Of a stretch of DNA of 64,000 nt, positions 17,001 through 26,891 are shown one piece after another. The stretch's first letter is position 1, and each line of letters begins with the position of its first letter. The stretch is from Desulfobacteraceae bacterium (GTDB taxonomy: Bacteria; Desulfobacterota; Desulfobacteria; Desulfobacterales; Desulfosalsimonadaceae). The stretch covers positions 1-64,000 of the forward strand of contig QZKW01000071.1 in NCBI GenBank assembly GCA_003599885.1, read 5' to 3'. Position numbers and translations under genes: made by a program. The notes below the pieces were generated by a model that had not been told where the DNA came from, did no database searches, and was given only the letters and a program-made list of their open reading frames with translations.

Positions 17001-18488
17001 ATGAATTCAGGATTGGATCAGGAAACAAACGTATCGAAGCACCCATTTATCCAAAAAGTCCTTCAGACGATCATGGACCACGACATGATGCTAAAAGGGA
17101 CACCGGTTCTTGTCGGAGTTTCCGGCGGCCCGGATTCCATGGCCCTGTTGCATGCATTAATGGCCCTATCCGATCATTTATCCATTCAACTTGGTGTGGC
17201 GCATTTAAATCATTGTCTCCGGCCCGGAGCTGCCGACCAGGATGCCCGGTTTGTTGCTGAAGCCGCAAAAAAATACGGCATCCCCTGTTATGTGGAATCC
17301 AAAGATATCTACAAAGACTGCAACAACAGCGGGTTGTCTTTGGAGGAAGCGTCAAGAAACGCCCGGTACCGGTTTTTTCATGAAGTTTGCCGGAAAAACG
17401 GGTATGATAAAATCGCCGTCGGTCACCATCAGGACGACAATGCGGAGTTGATACTGCTTTACCTGCTTCGGGGCAGCGGGTCTGTCGGAATCGGCGGAAT
17501 TCTGCCGGTCAGAGACAGCATTGTCCGTCCCTTGATCCGGGCCAGCCGGACGGAAATACTCGGTTTTCTGGCATCACAAGATATATCATTCCGGCTGGAT
17601 GCGTCGAATCTTGATGAGAACTTTCTGCGCAACCGCATCCGTCACCAGCTTATCCCGCTCCTTGAAGAAAGCTACAACCCCAGGATATCGGAAGCCCTCA
17701 ACCGGCTGGGGAATATCCTTCAGTCCGAAGAGCAATGGATGAATCAGGTGCTTGCCCCGGTCTTTGAGCAAACCGTGACCGAACAGGCAACGGGCCGAAT
17801 CATCCTGTCTGTGCCCCGGCTGATGGATTTGACGGTTGCGCCCCTGCGCCGGGTGGTTCGGCGGGCCATCCAGCAGGTGAAAGGGGACTTGAGGCGGATT
17901 GCATTTTCCCATGTGGACGCCGTAATCCGCCTGGCCCTCAGGGGCAGGGCGGATGGTTGCCTGGATCTCCCGGACCGGGTCCGGATTTCACGGGATATGG
18001 ATCAACTGATAATTACAAAAGAAAATAGTCCCCTGCGCCAGACACCCCGAAAAATGGATACCGCTCCGGGATTGGATTATGCGTACACGATTTCTGCCTC
18101 CCAGATTGCCCATGGTGATGTCATTTATTTGCATGAAATCAGAACCCTCGTTAAATTCACCCGGACCAGTGCTGACGATTTCCACAACCGGCCTAAAAAA
18201 GACGGCAACGTGGCATTTTTTGACTGGGACCGGATACAATTTCCGTTAACTATCCGAAATCACAAGGCCGACGATTGGTTCACGCCTCTGGGAATGACAG
18301 GGGGCCAGACCGTTCAAAATTTTTTTAATAACAATAAGATCCCCGCCACCCTTCGGGCGAAAACCCCGATATTTTTCAGCGGAGAGACGGTTATCTGGGT
18401 CGGCGGCTTTAGAATCGCCGATCCGGTAAAAGTTGCGGCAAGCACCCGGAATGTGCTTGTGGCAGAATTGTCGACGGAAAACGGTTAA
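17001..18488 (+). CDS. tilS: tRNA(Ile)-lysidine synthase
   Basis: TilS converts C34 of the CAU-anticodon tRNA-Ile to lysidine using ATP and lysine, which allows AUA decoding. The PP-loop SGGPDS is at residues 41-46, followed by the GVAHLNHCLRPGA motif, the AVGHHQDDNAEL motif and the RNRIRHQLIPLL segment. The C-terminal extension of about 200 residues includes the TilS C-terminal domain (VQNFFNNNKIPATLRAKTPI). Total length 495 is at the long end of the family. There is no clear ribosome binding site; the mRNA may be nearly leaderless. Confidence 0.94.
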   Translation: MNSGLDQETNVSKHPFIQKVLQTIMDHDMMLKGTPVLVGVSGGPDSMALLHALMALSDHLSIQLGVAHLNHCLRPGAADQDARFVAEAAKKYGIPCYVESKDIYKDCNNSGLSLEEASRNARYRFFHEVCRKNGYDKIAVGHHQDDNAELILLYLLRGSGSVGIGGILPVRDSIVRPLIRASRTEILGFLASQDISFRLDASNLDENFLRNRIRHQLIPLLEESYNPRISEALNRLGNILQSEEQWMNQVLAPVFEQTVTEQATGRIILSVPRLMDLTVAPLRRVVRRAIQQVKGDLRRIAFSHVDAVIRLALRGRADGCLDLPDRVRISRDMDQLIITKENSPLRQTPRKMDTAPGLDYAYTISASQIAHGDVIYLHEIRTLVKFTRTSADDFHNRPKKDGNVAFFDWDRIQFPLTIRNHKADDWFTPLGMTGGQTVQNFFNNNKIPATLRAKTPIFFSGETVIWVGGFRIADPVKVAASTRNVLVAELSTENG

Positions 18489-18515
18489 GATTTAATCTAT
18501 TGTTAAATTAAGTGG

Positions 18516-18544
18516 TTGACAATTACATTTCGGGTAAAATAATA
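18516..18544 (+). promoter_or_regulatory. Candidate sigma-70 promoter of ftsH
   Basis: A consensus TTGACA at 18516-18521 is followed by ATAATA/TAATAA at a spacing of 17-18 bp. It lies in the AT-rich gap between tilS and ftsH, about 90 bp before the ftsH start. The -35 is perfect and the -10 approximate. Confidence 0.5.
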
Positions 18545-18631
18545 AATAATATTTTACTCTTATAAAATCGTTATTATCATATAATAACTAATTTTTAGAT
18601 ATGAGTTACTCATTTTTACAAGGAGACCCTT

Positions 18632-20497
18632 TTGAACCCTTTTAATAAGAACCTGGCGCTGTGGATCGTTATCGTGCTCCTGATGATCATGCTGTATAAC
18701 ATCTTCAACCAGCAGCATCAGAGCGTGAACGAAAAAAGTTATTCGGAATTTATTTCCATGGTGGAAGCCAATCAGATCAAGCATGTGGATATCCAGGGAG
18801 ACAAACTGATGGTCATTGATTCGGGTAATATTCCGTATCATGTTTATGCGCCCCAGGATAACGATCTTATCAGTATTCTCCGCAATAAAGGCGTATCCAT
18901 TAATGCAAAACCCGAAGAGCAGACACCGTGGTTTATTTCCATCCTCGTGTCATGGTTTCCCATGGTGCTCCTGATCGGGGTCTGGATTTTTTTTATGCGC
19001 CAGATGCAAAGCGGCGGGGGCAAAGCCATGTCCTTTGGAAAAAGCAGCGCCCGCATGCAGTCGGACCAGACTGGAAAAGTCACGTTTGCGGATGTGGCGG
19101 GCGTTGACGAAGCAAAGGAAGAAGTGTCTGAAATTGTTGATTTTTTAAAAGAGCCAAAAAAATATACCCGGCTGGGCGGCCGCATCCCCAAAGGGGTTTT
19201 GATGGTAGGTGCACCCGGTACAGGCAAAACGCTGCTTGCCAGAGCCATTGCCGGGGAAGCGGGGGTGCCGTTCTTCAGTATCAGCGGTTCGGATTTTGTT
19301 GAAATGTTTGTGGGTGTGGGGGCTTCCAGGGTTCGGGATCTGTTTGTTCAGGGCAAAAAGAATGCACCCTGTCTGATTTTTATTGATGAAATCGATGCGG
19401 TGGGCAGACACCGGGGCGCAGGCCTTGGCGGCGGACATGATGAACGGGAGCAGACCCTGAATCAGTTACTCGTGGAAATGGATGGATTTGAATCCAATGA
19501 GGGCGTTATCCTTATTGCCTCGACCAACCGGCCGGATGTGCTGGATCCGGCCCTGCTCCGGCCCGGCCGATTTGACCGGCAGGTGGTGGTGTCCATGCCG
19601 GATATTCGGGGAAGAAAAGCCATTATTGAGGTTTATATTAAAAAAACACCCATCGGGCCGGATGTCAATTCCGAAGTACTGGCCAAAGGGACGCCGGGAT
19701 TTTCCGGAGCGGATCTGGAAAACATGGTCAACGAAGCTGCCTTGATTGCGGCCAAAAAGGAAAAAGAACGGTTGACCATGGAGGATTTTGAGGACGCCAA
19801 GGACAAAATCGTCATGGGGCTTGAACGCAAATCCAAGGTGATCAAGGATGAAGATAAAAAAAACACCGCTTATCACGAAGGCGGGCACGCCATTGTTGCC
19901 CGTTTCCTGCCGGGAACCGATCCCATCAACAAAATCACGATCATTCCCCGCGGCCGGGCCGCCGGGGTCACTTGGTTTTTGCCGGAGGAAAAGGATTTTC
20001 AATATAAGGATCAGCTCCTGAGAGAACTGGCCGTCGCCATGGGCGGCCGGGCGGCAGAAGAACTGGTGTTCAACCGGATCAGCACCGGCGCTTCCAACGA
20101 CATCAAACAAGCCACCAAAATCGCCAATTATATGGTGCGGGCCTGGGGAATGAGCGAAGAACTGGGCCCCCTGTCCTTTGCCCAAGCGGACGAGCAGATT
20201 TTTCTGGGCCGGGAAATCGCCCAACATCGGGATTATTCGGAAGAAACCGCCCGGAAAATCGACAAGGAAATATCAGGCATGGTCAAGGGCAGCTATCATC
20301 AGGCAAAAGTGATATTGCAGGACAATATGGATATTTTGCATCGGCTCGCAGACTTGCTGATTGAAAAAGAGACGGTCATGGGCCGCGAGCTGGATGAGCT
20401 GATAGGTGAGATGCGCCCAGGCGTCACCATCCCTGGAACAACCGATGCATCGGATCAGGTGAAAGAACCCTCTTCAGCGGCTGTAATCAATGATTGA
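18632..20497 (+). CDS. ftsH: ATP-dependent zinc metalloprotease FtsH
   Basis: A complete 621-residue membrane AAA+ protease. It has an N-terminal membrane helix (about 8-23), a small periplasmic domain, a second helix (about 103-122), then the ATPase domain with Walker A GAPGTGKT at 193-200, Walker [12 protein letters not shown] at 248-258 and the second region of homology [19 protein letters not shown]. The zinc site is HEGGH at 415-419. The start codon is TTG behind an AAGGAGA site. FtsH degrades unassembled membrane proteins and short-lived regulators. The stop overlaps the folP start by 8 bp. Confidence 0.98.
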   Translation: MNPFNKNLALWIVIVLLMIMLYNIFNQQHQSVNEKSYSEFISMVEANQIKHVDIQGDKLMVIDSGNIPYHVYAPQDNDLISILRNKGVSINAKPEEQTPWFISILVSWFPMVLLIGVWIFFMRQMQSGGGKAMSFGKSSARMQSDQTGKVTFADVAGVDEAKEEVSEIVDFLKEPKKYTRLGGRIPKGVLMVGAPGTGKTLLARAIAGEAGVPFFSISGSDFVEMFVGVGASRVRDLFVQGKKNAPCLIFIDEIDAVGRHRGAGLGGGHDEREQTLNQLLVEMDGFESNEGVILIASTNRPDVLDPALLRPGRFDRQVVVSMPDIRGRKAIIEVYIKKTPIGPDVNSEVLAKGTPGFSGADLENMVNEAALIAAKKEKERLTMEDFEDAKDKIVMGLERKSKVIKDEDKKNTAYHEGGHAIVARFLPGTDPINKITIIPRGRAAGVTWFLPEEKDFQYKDQLLRELAVAMGGRAAEELVFNRISTGASNDIKQATKIANYMVRAWGMSEELGPLSFAQADEQIFLGREIAQHRDYSEETARKIDKEISGMVKGSYHQAKVILQDNMDILHRLADLLIEKETVMGRELDELIGEMRPGVTIPGTTDASDQVKEPSSAAVIND

Positions 20498-21395
20498 TCC
20501 GGAATACCTTTTAAATTGGGGGAATTTTTCCATGTCCCTGGGCCGCCGGACCCGGATCATGGGAATCCTCAACGTGACCCCGGATTCATTCTCCGACGGC
20601 GGCAGGTTTTTTCGCCTGGACGAAGCCCTGAAGAGAGCGGAAAAAATGATCGCGGATGGGGCGGATATTCTGGACATCGGCGGCGAATCCACCCGTCCGT
20701 CAGCAGCCCCGGTCGAACCGGAAGAAGAATGCCGCCGGGTGATCCCGGTGATTGAACATCTTGCCAAACACATCACCATCCCCATTTCCATAGACACCAC
20801 CAAATCGACCGTTGCCCGCCGGGCTGTTGCTGCCGGCGCATCGATTATCAATGACATCAGCGCCCTGCGGTTTGATCCGGAAATGGGGCCCTTTGCAGCC
20901 AAAAACAATGTGCTGGTGGTGCTGATGCATATGAAGGGTACACCCGCTGATATGCAAAAGTCCCCCACCTATGATGATCCGGTGGGTGAAATTAGTGATT
21001 TTCTGAGCCAGGCTATCGGCCGGGCGGAAGGCTACGGTATTTCCCGTTCAAACATCATCATTGATCCGGGCATTGGCTTCGGCAAAACAGCATATCACAA
21101 TCTTTTTTTAATGAATCATCTGAGTGAATTCGGAAAGATGGGCGTACCGGTGCTGCTGGGTTCATCACGAAAAGCCTTTATTCGCAAGATTCTGTCACCT
21201 CCTGGCTGTGATGGCCTGAACCCTGATCATCCCATGGTGGCCGTGGGAACCCAGGCAACGGTGGCAGCCGGGATCTTAAACGGCGCGCATATTGTCCGGG
21301 TTCATGATGTGGCTGAAACATACGCCACCGTAAAAATCGTGGATGCCATCAGAAATGCGGCGCATGTTCAGGAACAATGCCAGGGAGACGCATGA
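20490..21395 (+). CDS. folP: Dihydropteroate synthase (folate biosynthesis)
   Basis: Joins p-aminobenzoate to the pterin pyrophosphate. The TIM-barrel signatures are clear: MGILNVTPDSFSDGG near the N-terminus, DGADILDIGGESTRPSA, PISIDTTKSTVARRAVAAGA, and the IIDPGIGFGKT and LLGSSRKAFI motifs. The N-terminal LLNWGNFSMSLGRRT matches the usual hairpin before the barrel, so I keep the start at 20490 although an ATG at 20532 has a good GGGGGA site. The pABA-forming genes pabBC and pabA are at 48-51 kb. Confidence 0.95.
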   Translation: MIDPEYLLNWGNFSMSLGRRTRIMGILNVTPDSFSDGGRFFRLDEALKRAEKMIADGADILDIGGESTRPSAAPVEPEEECRRVIPVIEHLAKHITIPISIDTTKSTVARRAVAAGASIINDISALRFDPEMGPFAAKNNVLVVLMHMKGTPADMQKSPTYDDPVGEISDFLSQAIGRAEGYGISRSNIIIDPGIGFGKTAYHNLFLMNHLSEFGKMGVPVLLGSSRKAFIRKILSPPGCDGLNPDHPMVAVGTQATVAAGILNGAHIVRVHDVAETYATVKIVDAIRNAAHVQEQCQGDA

Positions 21396-22165
21396 TGCTT
21401 TTGGCCGTGGATGTGGGAAATACCAATATCGTCATCGGACTGTTTGACAATGACCAGTTGGTTTGCGACTGGCGGATCCGGACAGCCCCCCGCATGACCG
21501 AGGATGAATTCAATATCGTCATCTCCAGCCTGTTCTCCATCGGGAAAATCAACCTTTCTGATATCCATGTGACTGTGGTTTCCTGTGTGGTTCCGCCCAT
21601 GATGAAAGTTCTTGATGGCTATTGCCGGAAATATCTGGGCCACGCGCCGAAGTGGATTGACGCAAATGTGGTGGATATGCCCGTTCTTTATGACAATCCG
21701 GCTGAGGTTGGTGCGGACCGGCTGGTGAACGCCGTGGCAGCCTATCACCGCTATCACACCAGCCTGATTGTCATCGATTTCGGCACAGCAACCACATTTG
21801 ACGCCATAACCGCTGCGGGCGAATATATCGGCGGCGCCATCGCTCCGGGCATCGGGATTGCTGCGGAAGCCTTGTTTCAACGGGCCTCCAAACTGCCCCG
21901 GGTCGAGCTGCTTCACCCCCCGGCCTTTGCTATTGGAAAAACGACGGTCCACAGCATGAAGTCCGGTATTATTTTTGGGTATGCGGAGATGGTGGACGGC
22001 ATGGTGCGTCGCATGAAAGAGGAAATGAAATCCCCTGAACCGCGGGTGATCGCCACCGGCGGTCTGGCACCGCTCATGCAGAATGTGACAAAAACAATTG
22101 AATCTGTTGAATCGGGATTGACGCTGGAAGGATTACTGATTATCAGCCGACAAATGGCTGTTTAA
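21392..22165 (+). CDS. coaX: Type III pantothenate kinase
   Basis: CoaX phosphorylates pantothenate in the first step of CoA synthesis. It has the ASKHA-fold motifs: LLAVDVGNTNIVIGLFD at the N-terminus, the EVGADRLVNAVAAYH stretch with catalytic aspartate, IVIDFGTATTFD, and GGAIAPGIGIAAEAL. The start ATG at 21392 overlaps the folP stop (ATGA). A second ATG follows directly, and a GGGAG site serves either. Length 257 is normal for the family. Confidence 0.95.
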   Translation: MMLLAVDVGNTNIVIGLFDNDQLVCDWRIRTAPRMTEDEFNIVISSLFSIGKINLSDIHVTVVSCVVPPMMKVLDGYCRKYLGHAPKWIDANVVDMPVLYDNPAEVGADRLVNAVAAYHRYHTSLIVIDFGTATTFDAITAAGEYIGGAIAPGIGIAAEALFQRASKLPRVELLHPPAFAIGKTTVHSMKSGIIFGYAEMVDGMVRRMKEEMKSPEPRVIATGGLAPLMQNVTKTIESVESGLTLEGLLIISRQMAV

Positions 22166-22320
22166 TTCAAATTCATGACCGTCTCGATCTTCTCTATCTC
22201 ATTGAGGATCGTTTCTTTTTCCAATTCCGTTAAATCCGGTTTATTCAGCCGCAGCCGCAAGGACAACAAGATCATTTCCTGACGGTATTCATTGCAGGTA
22301 TATTTGTTCTGGTTGCTCAT
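22162..22320 (-). CDS. Small charged protein (52 residues) at the end of the pilT cluster
   Basis: A short frame of 52 codons begins 8 bp after the stop of the zinc-ribbon gene upstream and ends by overlapping the coaX stop by 4 bp. The protein opens MSNQNKYTCNEYRQEMILLS, then has a heptad-like leucine/glutamate helix (LRLRLNKPDLTELEKETILNEIEKIE). It looks like a small helical protein, perhaps a coiled-coil partner of its operon neighbours. There is no strong ribosome binding site, so translational coupling is likely. I do not know a function. Confidence 0.55.
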   Translation of the reverse strand: MSNQNKYTCNEYRQEMILLSLRLRLNKPDLTELEKETILNEIEKIETVMNLN

Positions 22321-22328
22321 TGTCGAAT

Positions 22329-22991
22329 TTAAGCCATTCCCATCTTTTTTAAGCTTTCCTTAAAGATAGCGTAAAATAGTTCATTCTCATTGATACCCCG
22401 GGCGAGTATCCTGTCAAGGCTGTTAATATCTTTAACATTAATTGTAATATTAACACTTTTAAGGAAGGCCGCCATATTGTCCATGCTCGCAAACCGACGG
22501 GTCAGAAGGCCGACGAACATATTGCGGCGGACATCCATGCTCAGGCGCTCAAGATAAACCAGAAGGCCGTTTGCATCCGGATCACTGCCATCAAATGCTT
22601 CATTCACCAGAATCATATTAAATGTATGGTATTTCATTTTTTTCAGTGCATCACGAACGGATTCCGCTGTTGTAATACTGTAATCCATAATACCCAGAAC
22701 AATATTGATCTGCTTTAATACATCAGGATCATTCTCGCAGACCAGGGCGGTGTTTCCCTCTTCTTCCAGAAAATCGAAAGGCCGTTCGGAAGCGTCGTAA
22801 TCATCGGTTCCTTCATCAAAATTAAATGAATTGGGCGCAGGTTTCGGGTCACCGTTAGCCTGGCGATTTTTTAGATCAATTGAAAGTTTATTTTTACACT
22901 TCGGGCACTTAATGGTAGCGGTTTTGCCTTCCGGAAGTTTCTCATCCGCGACGCTGAGTTTACTGTTGCAGTGTTCGCATATAATTTCCAT
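22329..22991 (-). CDS. Zinc-ribbon protein with a receiver-like domain, linked to pilT
   Basis: A 220-residue protein. An N-terminal MJ0042-type zinc ribbon has two Cys pairs (C5/C8 and C29/C32). A disordered acidic linker follows (about 40-75), then a domain resembling a response-regulator receiver (ALVCENDPDVLKQINIVLGIMDYSITTAESVRDALKKMKYHTFNMILV, shown in sections). The expected phosphoacceptor region after the third strand reads VNEAFDG rather than the usual single aspartate, so it may be a pseudo-receiver. It follows the pilT-like gene by 39 bp and probably modulates type IV pilus function, which is inference. Confidence 0.65.
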   Translation of the reverse strand: MEIICEHCNSKLSVADEKLPEGKTATIKCPKCKNKLSIDLKNRQANGDPKPAPNSFNFDEGTDDYDASERPFDFLEEEGNTALVCENDPDVLKQINIVLGIMDYSITTAESVRDALKKMKYHTFNMILVNEAFDGSDPDANGLLVYLERLSMDVRRNMFVGLLTRRFASMDNMAAFLKSVNITINVKDINSLDRILARGINENELFYAIFKESLKKMGMA

Positions 22992-23030
22992 TTTATAAAG
23001 CCCTTTCCGCTTACGAATATCTCAAAATAA

Positions 23031-24203
23031 TTAATATTTCGAACTTTTACCATACCCCATGTCAATTTCGAGCTTGTCAATTTTGGTGGTGGATTCCCCT
23101 CTGGCGCTCTTGACCAGATCAATACCCCGCCCGACAATGGATCTGCGGGAAGCATAACCAACCGCTGATTCTTCAGTGATCAGGCCTTTTTCAAACAAGC
23201 CAACGATGAAATTGTCAAAGGTGGTCCACCCGAAAGCAGTGGATGCTTCCATCATGTCATAATAAGTTTTGCCTTCAGACTCTCCGTGCAGAATCGAATC
23301 TTTCACCCGGAGGCTGGTTCCCAGTATCTCAAAGGCGGCAGCCCGGCCCCCGCCGACTTTTGGAAGAAGACGCTGGCAGACCACCCAGCGGAGGGTGTCC
23401 GCTAGCCGGATGCGGATCTGGTTTTCTTCTTCAGATGAAAACATGCCCAGAATACGGTTGATGGTTTGTCCGGCATCCACCGTATGCAGGGTCGTGAACA
23501 CCAGATGCCCGGTTTCCGCCGCAGATAACCCGATTTCAACGGTTTCCCGGTCGCGCATTTCACCCACCAGAATGACTTTCGGGGCCTGACGAAGAGCGGC
23601 CCTCAAACCGGTGGCAAATGAGCTGAAATCCTTCCCCAGTTCCCGCTGATTAAACGTGGCTTTTTTATGGGTATGAATATATTCCACCGGGTCTTCAAGG
23701 GTGACGATGTGCACGGCTTTGTCTTTGTTGATTTCTGACAAAAGGGCGGCCAGCGAGGTGGTCTTACCGGTTCCGGTGGCTCCGGTGAATATTACGATGC
23801 CGTTTCTTTCCCGGGCGATTTTATGAAAGACTTCCGGCAGCCCCATATCTTTGATGGTGGGAATTTTTGTTTCCAGCTGCCGAAGAACAATGGAATAATG
23901 GCTGGATTGTGAAAAAACATTCACACGGAACCTTGCTTTGCCCGGCAAAGCATATGACAAATCGCAGGAACCTTCTCTCAGCAGGGTTTCGGTCAACCGC
24001 CGGTCTCTGCCGATTAAATTGAGGGCTAAGATTTCCGTTTGAAAAGGGGTTAACATTTTCAGCGGGGGTTTCATATCCACAGGCGTCAATTCACCAAACG
24101 TTTCCACCTGCAACGGTTTTCCTGCGGTTAAATTCAGATCCGAAACGCTTTCATGGGAATCCAGCATTGCGGTCAAAATATAATCTGTTTCCGGCTTTTT
24201 CAT
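23031..24203 (-). CDS. PilT/PilU-like type IV pilus ATPase
   Basis: A 390-residue secretion ATPase of the PilT family. Walker A GATGTGKT lies at about 141-148, then the Asp box (VTLEDPVEY), the Walker B VILVGEMRD and a His box (GHLVFTTLHT), all intact. The C-terminal tail is longer and more divergent than in PilT, lacking the classical AIRNLI retraction motif, so a PilU-like accessory retraction ATPase is a good guess. It lies 86 bp after the first pilT gene on the same strand. Confidence 0.85.
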   Translation of the reverse strand: MKKPETDYILTAMLDSHESVSDLNLTAGKPLQVETFGELTPVDMKPPLKMLTPFQTEILALNLIGRDRRLTETLLREGSCDLSYALPGKARFRVNVFSQSSHYSIVLRQLETKIPTIKDMGLPEVFHKIARERNGIVIFTGATGTGKTTSLAALLSEINKDKAVHIVTLEDPVEYIHTHKKATFNQRELGKDFSSFATGLRAALRQAPKVILVGEMRDRETVEIGLSAAETGHLVFTTLHTVDAGQTINRILGMFSSEEENQIRIRLADTLRWVVCQRLLPKVGGGRAAAFEILGTSLRVKDSILHGESEGKTYYDMMEASTAFGWTTFDNFIVGLFEKGLITEESAVGYASRRSIVGRGIDLVKSARGESTTKIDKLEIDMGYGKSSKY

Positions 24204-24289
24204 TTTTTTATCCCTTAAAAAAAGATGACCTTAAACAAATTGAAAAAATCATCAGCAGGCTGAACACGGATTTCATTCGCGCATGCCGG

Positions 24290-25372
24290 TTAAGCTTCCG
24301 TAAAGTCAGCGGGGGCGCCTTTCAGCAGAGGCCGGAACCGTTGCTTGTCGTTGGACTTGGCATAACTTTCATCCGCACTGATCCACCCCTTATTATAAAG
24401 GTCCATGATGGCGTCATCAAGAAGTATCATGCCGTATTTCTTGCCGGTTTGCATGGATGACGGGAGCTGGTGGGTCTTGGATTCCCGGATCAGGTTCCTG
24501 ACAGCCGGAGTCGCGATCAGAATCTCAAGGGCGGGGCACCGGCCTTTCCGGTCAATGCGCTTAAACAATACCTGGGCGATTACTGCCCGGATACTGTCCG
24601 CCAAGCCAGACCTGACCTGGGCCTGCTGGGCTGATGGAAACACTTCAACCATACGGTCCACAGTTTTCATGGCACTGGAGGTATGCAGGGTGGCGAACAC
24701 CAGATGGCCGGTTGAAGCCGCCTCAATGGCCAGCGACATGGTTTCCAGATCCCGCATTTCACCCACCAGAATAATATCCGGGTCCTCACGCAGGGCTCCG
24801 CGAAGCGCAGCACTAAAATTTTTGGTGTGAACCCCTATTTCCCGCTGGTTCACGATGCATCCCTGGCTTTCATGCACAAATTCAATGGGGTCTTCTACTG
24901 TGATGATATGGTCTTTGCGGGTGCGATTGGCCTGATCGATGATGGCCGCAAGGGTGGTTGACTTCCCGCTGCCGGTGGGTCCGGTGACGATGACAAGTCC
25001 TCTCGGAAGGCCCGCCAGTTTGGAAATCACCGAAGGCAGACCGAGTTGCTCACAGCCCATGATATTGTTGGGAATCTGCCGGAAAACCGCGCCCACTCCG
25101 TTGCGCTGCATAAAAAAATTGGCCCGGTACCGGGCCAGCCCCGGAATTTCATAACCGAAATCCACATCTCCGGTTTCTTCAAACACCTTGATTTTATCCT
25201 CAGGGGCGATCTCATAGACCATGCTCCGCAGTTCATCATTTTGCAGCGGCTTATATTTGATTCTTTCGATTTCCCCCCGGATCCGCAAAGCCGGCTGCTG
25301 ACCGGCCACCAGATGCAGGTCAGAAGCTCCCTGATCATTCATCAATTTAAAAAACGCATCAATTTTAGCCAT
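24290..25372 (-). CDS. pilT: Twitching motility protein PilT
   Basis: A canonical 360-residue pilus retraction ATPase. The N-terminal PAS-like domain opens with a GASDLHLVAG motif. Walker A GPTGSGKST is at 131-139, followed by ITVEDPIEFVH, VNQREIGVHT, IILVGEMRDLET and GHLVFATLHTSSA. The C-terminal PAVRNLIRESKTHQL segment corresponds to the AIRNLIRE retraction motif. PilT depolymerises the pilus in twitching, and in DNA uptake where competence exists (comEC is at 5 kb). It is first in a four-gene unit. Confidence 0.95.
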   Translation of the reverse strand: MAKIDAFFKLMNDQGASDLHLVAGQQPALRIRGEIERIKYKPLQNDELRSMVYEIAPEDKIKVFEETGDVDFGYEIPGLARYRANFFMQRNGVGAVFRQIPNNIMGCEQLGLPSVISKLAGLPRGLVIVTGPTGSGKSTTLAAIIDQANRTRKDHIITVEDPIEFVHESQGCIVNQREIGVHTKNFSAALRGALREDPDIILVGEMRDLETMSLAIEAASTGHLVFATLHTSSAMKTVDRMVEVFPSAQQAQVRSGLADSIRAVIAQVLFKRIDRKGRCPALEILIATPAVRNLIRESKTHQLPSSMQTGKKYGMILLDDAIMDLYNKGWISADESYAKSNDKQRFRPLLKGAPADFTEA

Positions 25373-25501
25373 AAGATGCTCCTGTTTTTAATCCAAGTAA
25401 TTGGTGGGCCAAATCAGTAATGGGTTATGTGAATTCGGATATTTTGTCCCTTTTTAAAAAATGAATTCCTTTTCCTTCGGGAACAAATGTCTCCGGCGTG
25501 A

Positions 25502-25801
25502 TTATAGAAGCATCATCGACAAGCGCATCAGGCTGTCAACAAGAAAAACTCTTAAAAAAACAACCCCCAGAAGGACAATCATGGGGGCAAAATCAATCCC
25601 GCCGAATGCGGAAGGGATCCGGCGTCTGATTTGATATAGTAAGGGTTCGGTCACCTGATTGATAAATCGAACGATGGGATTGTAAGGGTCGGGTCTCACC
25701 CACGATAGGATGGCGTGAGCGATGATGATCCACATAAACAGGGTCAATCCGATATTGATAACTTCTGCCAGCGCTCTGATAAAATTGCCGATAATGAACA
25801 T
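25502..25801 (-). CDS. YggT-family membrane protein
   Basis: A 99-residue inner-membrane protein with two YggT-type helical segments (about 8-30 and 70-90). The conserved SWVRPDPYNPIVRFINQVTEPLL motif between them is followed by a PSAFGGIDFAPMIV segment. YggT genes often lie next to proC, as here, divergently 180 bp away. The function is poorly defined (osmotic tolerance and cell division links in other bacteria). The 130 bp between it and pilT holds nothing I recognise. Confidence 0.85.
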   Translation of the reverse strand: MFIIGNFIRALAEVINIGLTLFMWIIIAHAILSWVRPDPYNPIVRFINQVTEPLLYQIRRRIPSAFGGIDFAPMIVLLGVVFLRVFLVDSLMRLSMMLL

Positions 25802-25910
25802 ATAATCACGATCTCGCCGATAAACTGATTGACTGCATGCACCAACAATTTAATTAGATAAATAAAAATTTGTCTCGAAAGTCAAGCCCTTTCCATGATA
25901 AGGATTGACT

Positions 25911-25927
25911 CTGATATTCTGAATATC
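25911..25927. promoter_or_regulatory. Inverted repeat in the proC-yggT divergent region
   Basis: A perfect 7-bp inverted repeat (TGATATT, 3-nt spacer, AATATCA) lies about 57 bp before proC. A TTGACT overlaps its left side as a possible -35 element. It could be an operator for proC, but no regulator is suggested by the sequence. Confidence 0.25.
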
Positions 25928-25983
25928 AATAACATATCGGCATTTTTTTTAAAAGAAATTCATTTCAAACGAAAAGGAAACAA

Positions 25984-26838
25984 ATGACTGCTCTTCACCA
26001 TAAAATCGGATTTATCGGGGCGGGCAATATGGGACAGGCCATGATCGGGGCGCTGATCCAGTCCGGATGCGCTGCGCCCTCTGCCCTGTTTATCAACGAT
26101 ATCTCGCAAACCCGGACGGAAGAAATACGTAAGGCCTATGGGGTCAATGTATTGCCTGATAATGCAGCGATCATCCAGACATGCGATATCGTTATTTTTG
26201 CCGTGAAACCCCAATCCCTGGACGCCTTGCTCGCTGGACTGGCGGCTGAAGATATTCCTGCCGCATCATCCGGCAGAAAAATATTTATTTCCATTGCCGC
26301 CGGCACCCCCATCAGAAAATTTGAAAAATATCTTTACGCTTCTCTGAATCTTGAAAAACAAAAAGACAATCCGATTTTAAGGGCCATGCCCAATACCCCG
26401 GCACTGGTACTTTCCGGCATGTCAGGTCTTTGCGCCAACGACAATGCAACAGCAGACGATATTGAACTTGCCTCGACCATTCTAAGGGCCATGGGCAAGG
26501 TTATTCACTGCCGTGAAAGCGATATGGACGCCATAACGGCAATGTCCGGTTCCGGGCCGGCATATTGTTTTTATGTGGTGGAAGCCATGATTGACGCAGG
26601 CATCAGCCTGGGACTTTCGGCTGAAGACACCGCCGAATTGACCCTGTCCACCTTAAAAGGCGCGCTGGATTTACTGGAAAACCAGAAAATTTCCCCCCAG
26701 GCTCTCAGACAAAAAGTCACTTCTCCGGGAGGCACCACCGAAGCGGCCATTGCCGTTCTGGAAAGCCGGTCAGTGAAGCAGGCGTTTTGCGAGGCCATTT
26801 CAGCTGCCGCCCGGCGGTCCAAAGAACTCAGTGCCTGA
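25984..26838 (+). CDS. proC: Pyrroline-5-carboxylate reductase
   Basis: Catalyses the last step of proline synthesis. The N-terminal Rossmann motif GFIGAGNMGQAM is at residues 9-20, followed by IVIFAVKPQSLDALL and the NTPALVLSGMSGL segment. The C-terminal dimerisation domain carries the family signature around DAITAMSGSGPAYCF and VTSPGGTTEAAI. An AAAAGGAAAC site precedes the ATG. It completes a pathway with proA at 3.6 kb; the proB kinase is not in the window. Confidence 0.96.
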   Translation: MTALHHKIGFIGAGNMGQAMIGALIQSGCAAPSALFINDISQTRTEEIRKAYGVNVLPDNAAIIQTCDIVIFAVKPQSLDALLAGLAAEDIPAASSGRKIFISIAAGTPIRKFEKYLYASLNLEKQKDNPILRAMPNTPALVLSGMSGLCANDNATADDIELASTILRAMGKVIHCRESDMDAITAMSGSGPAYCFYVVEAMIDAGISLGLSAEDTAELTLSTLKGALDLLENQKISPQALRQKVTSPGGTTEAAIAVLESRSVKQAFCEAISAAARRSKELSA

Positions 26839-26891
26839 TTCTTTTTTGCTATTCTGTTTGATTTAATAATTTCAGTTGTTATATTTAGGCC

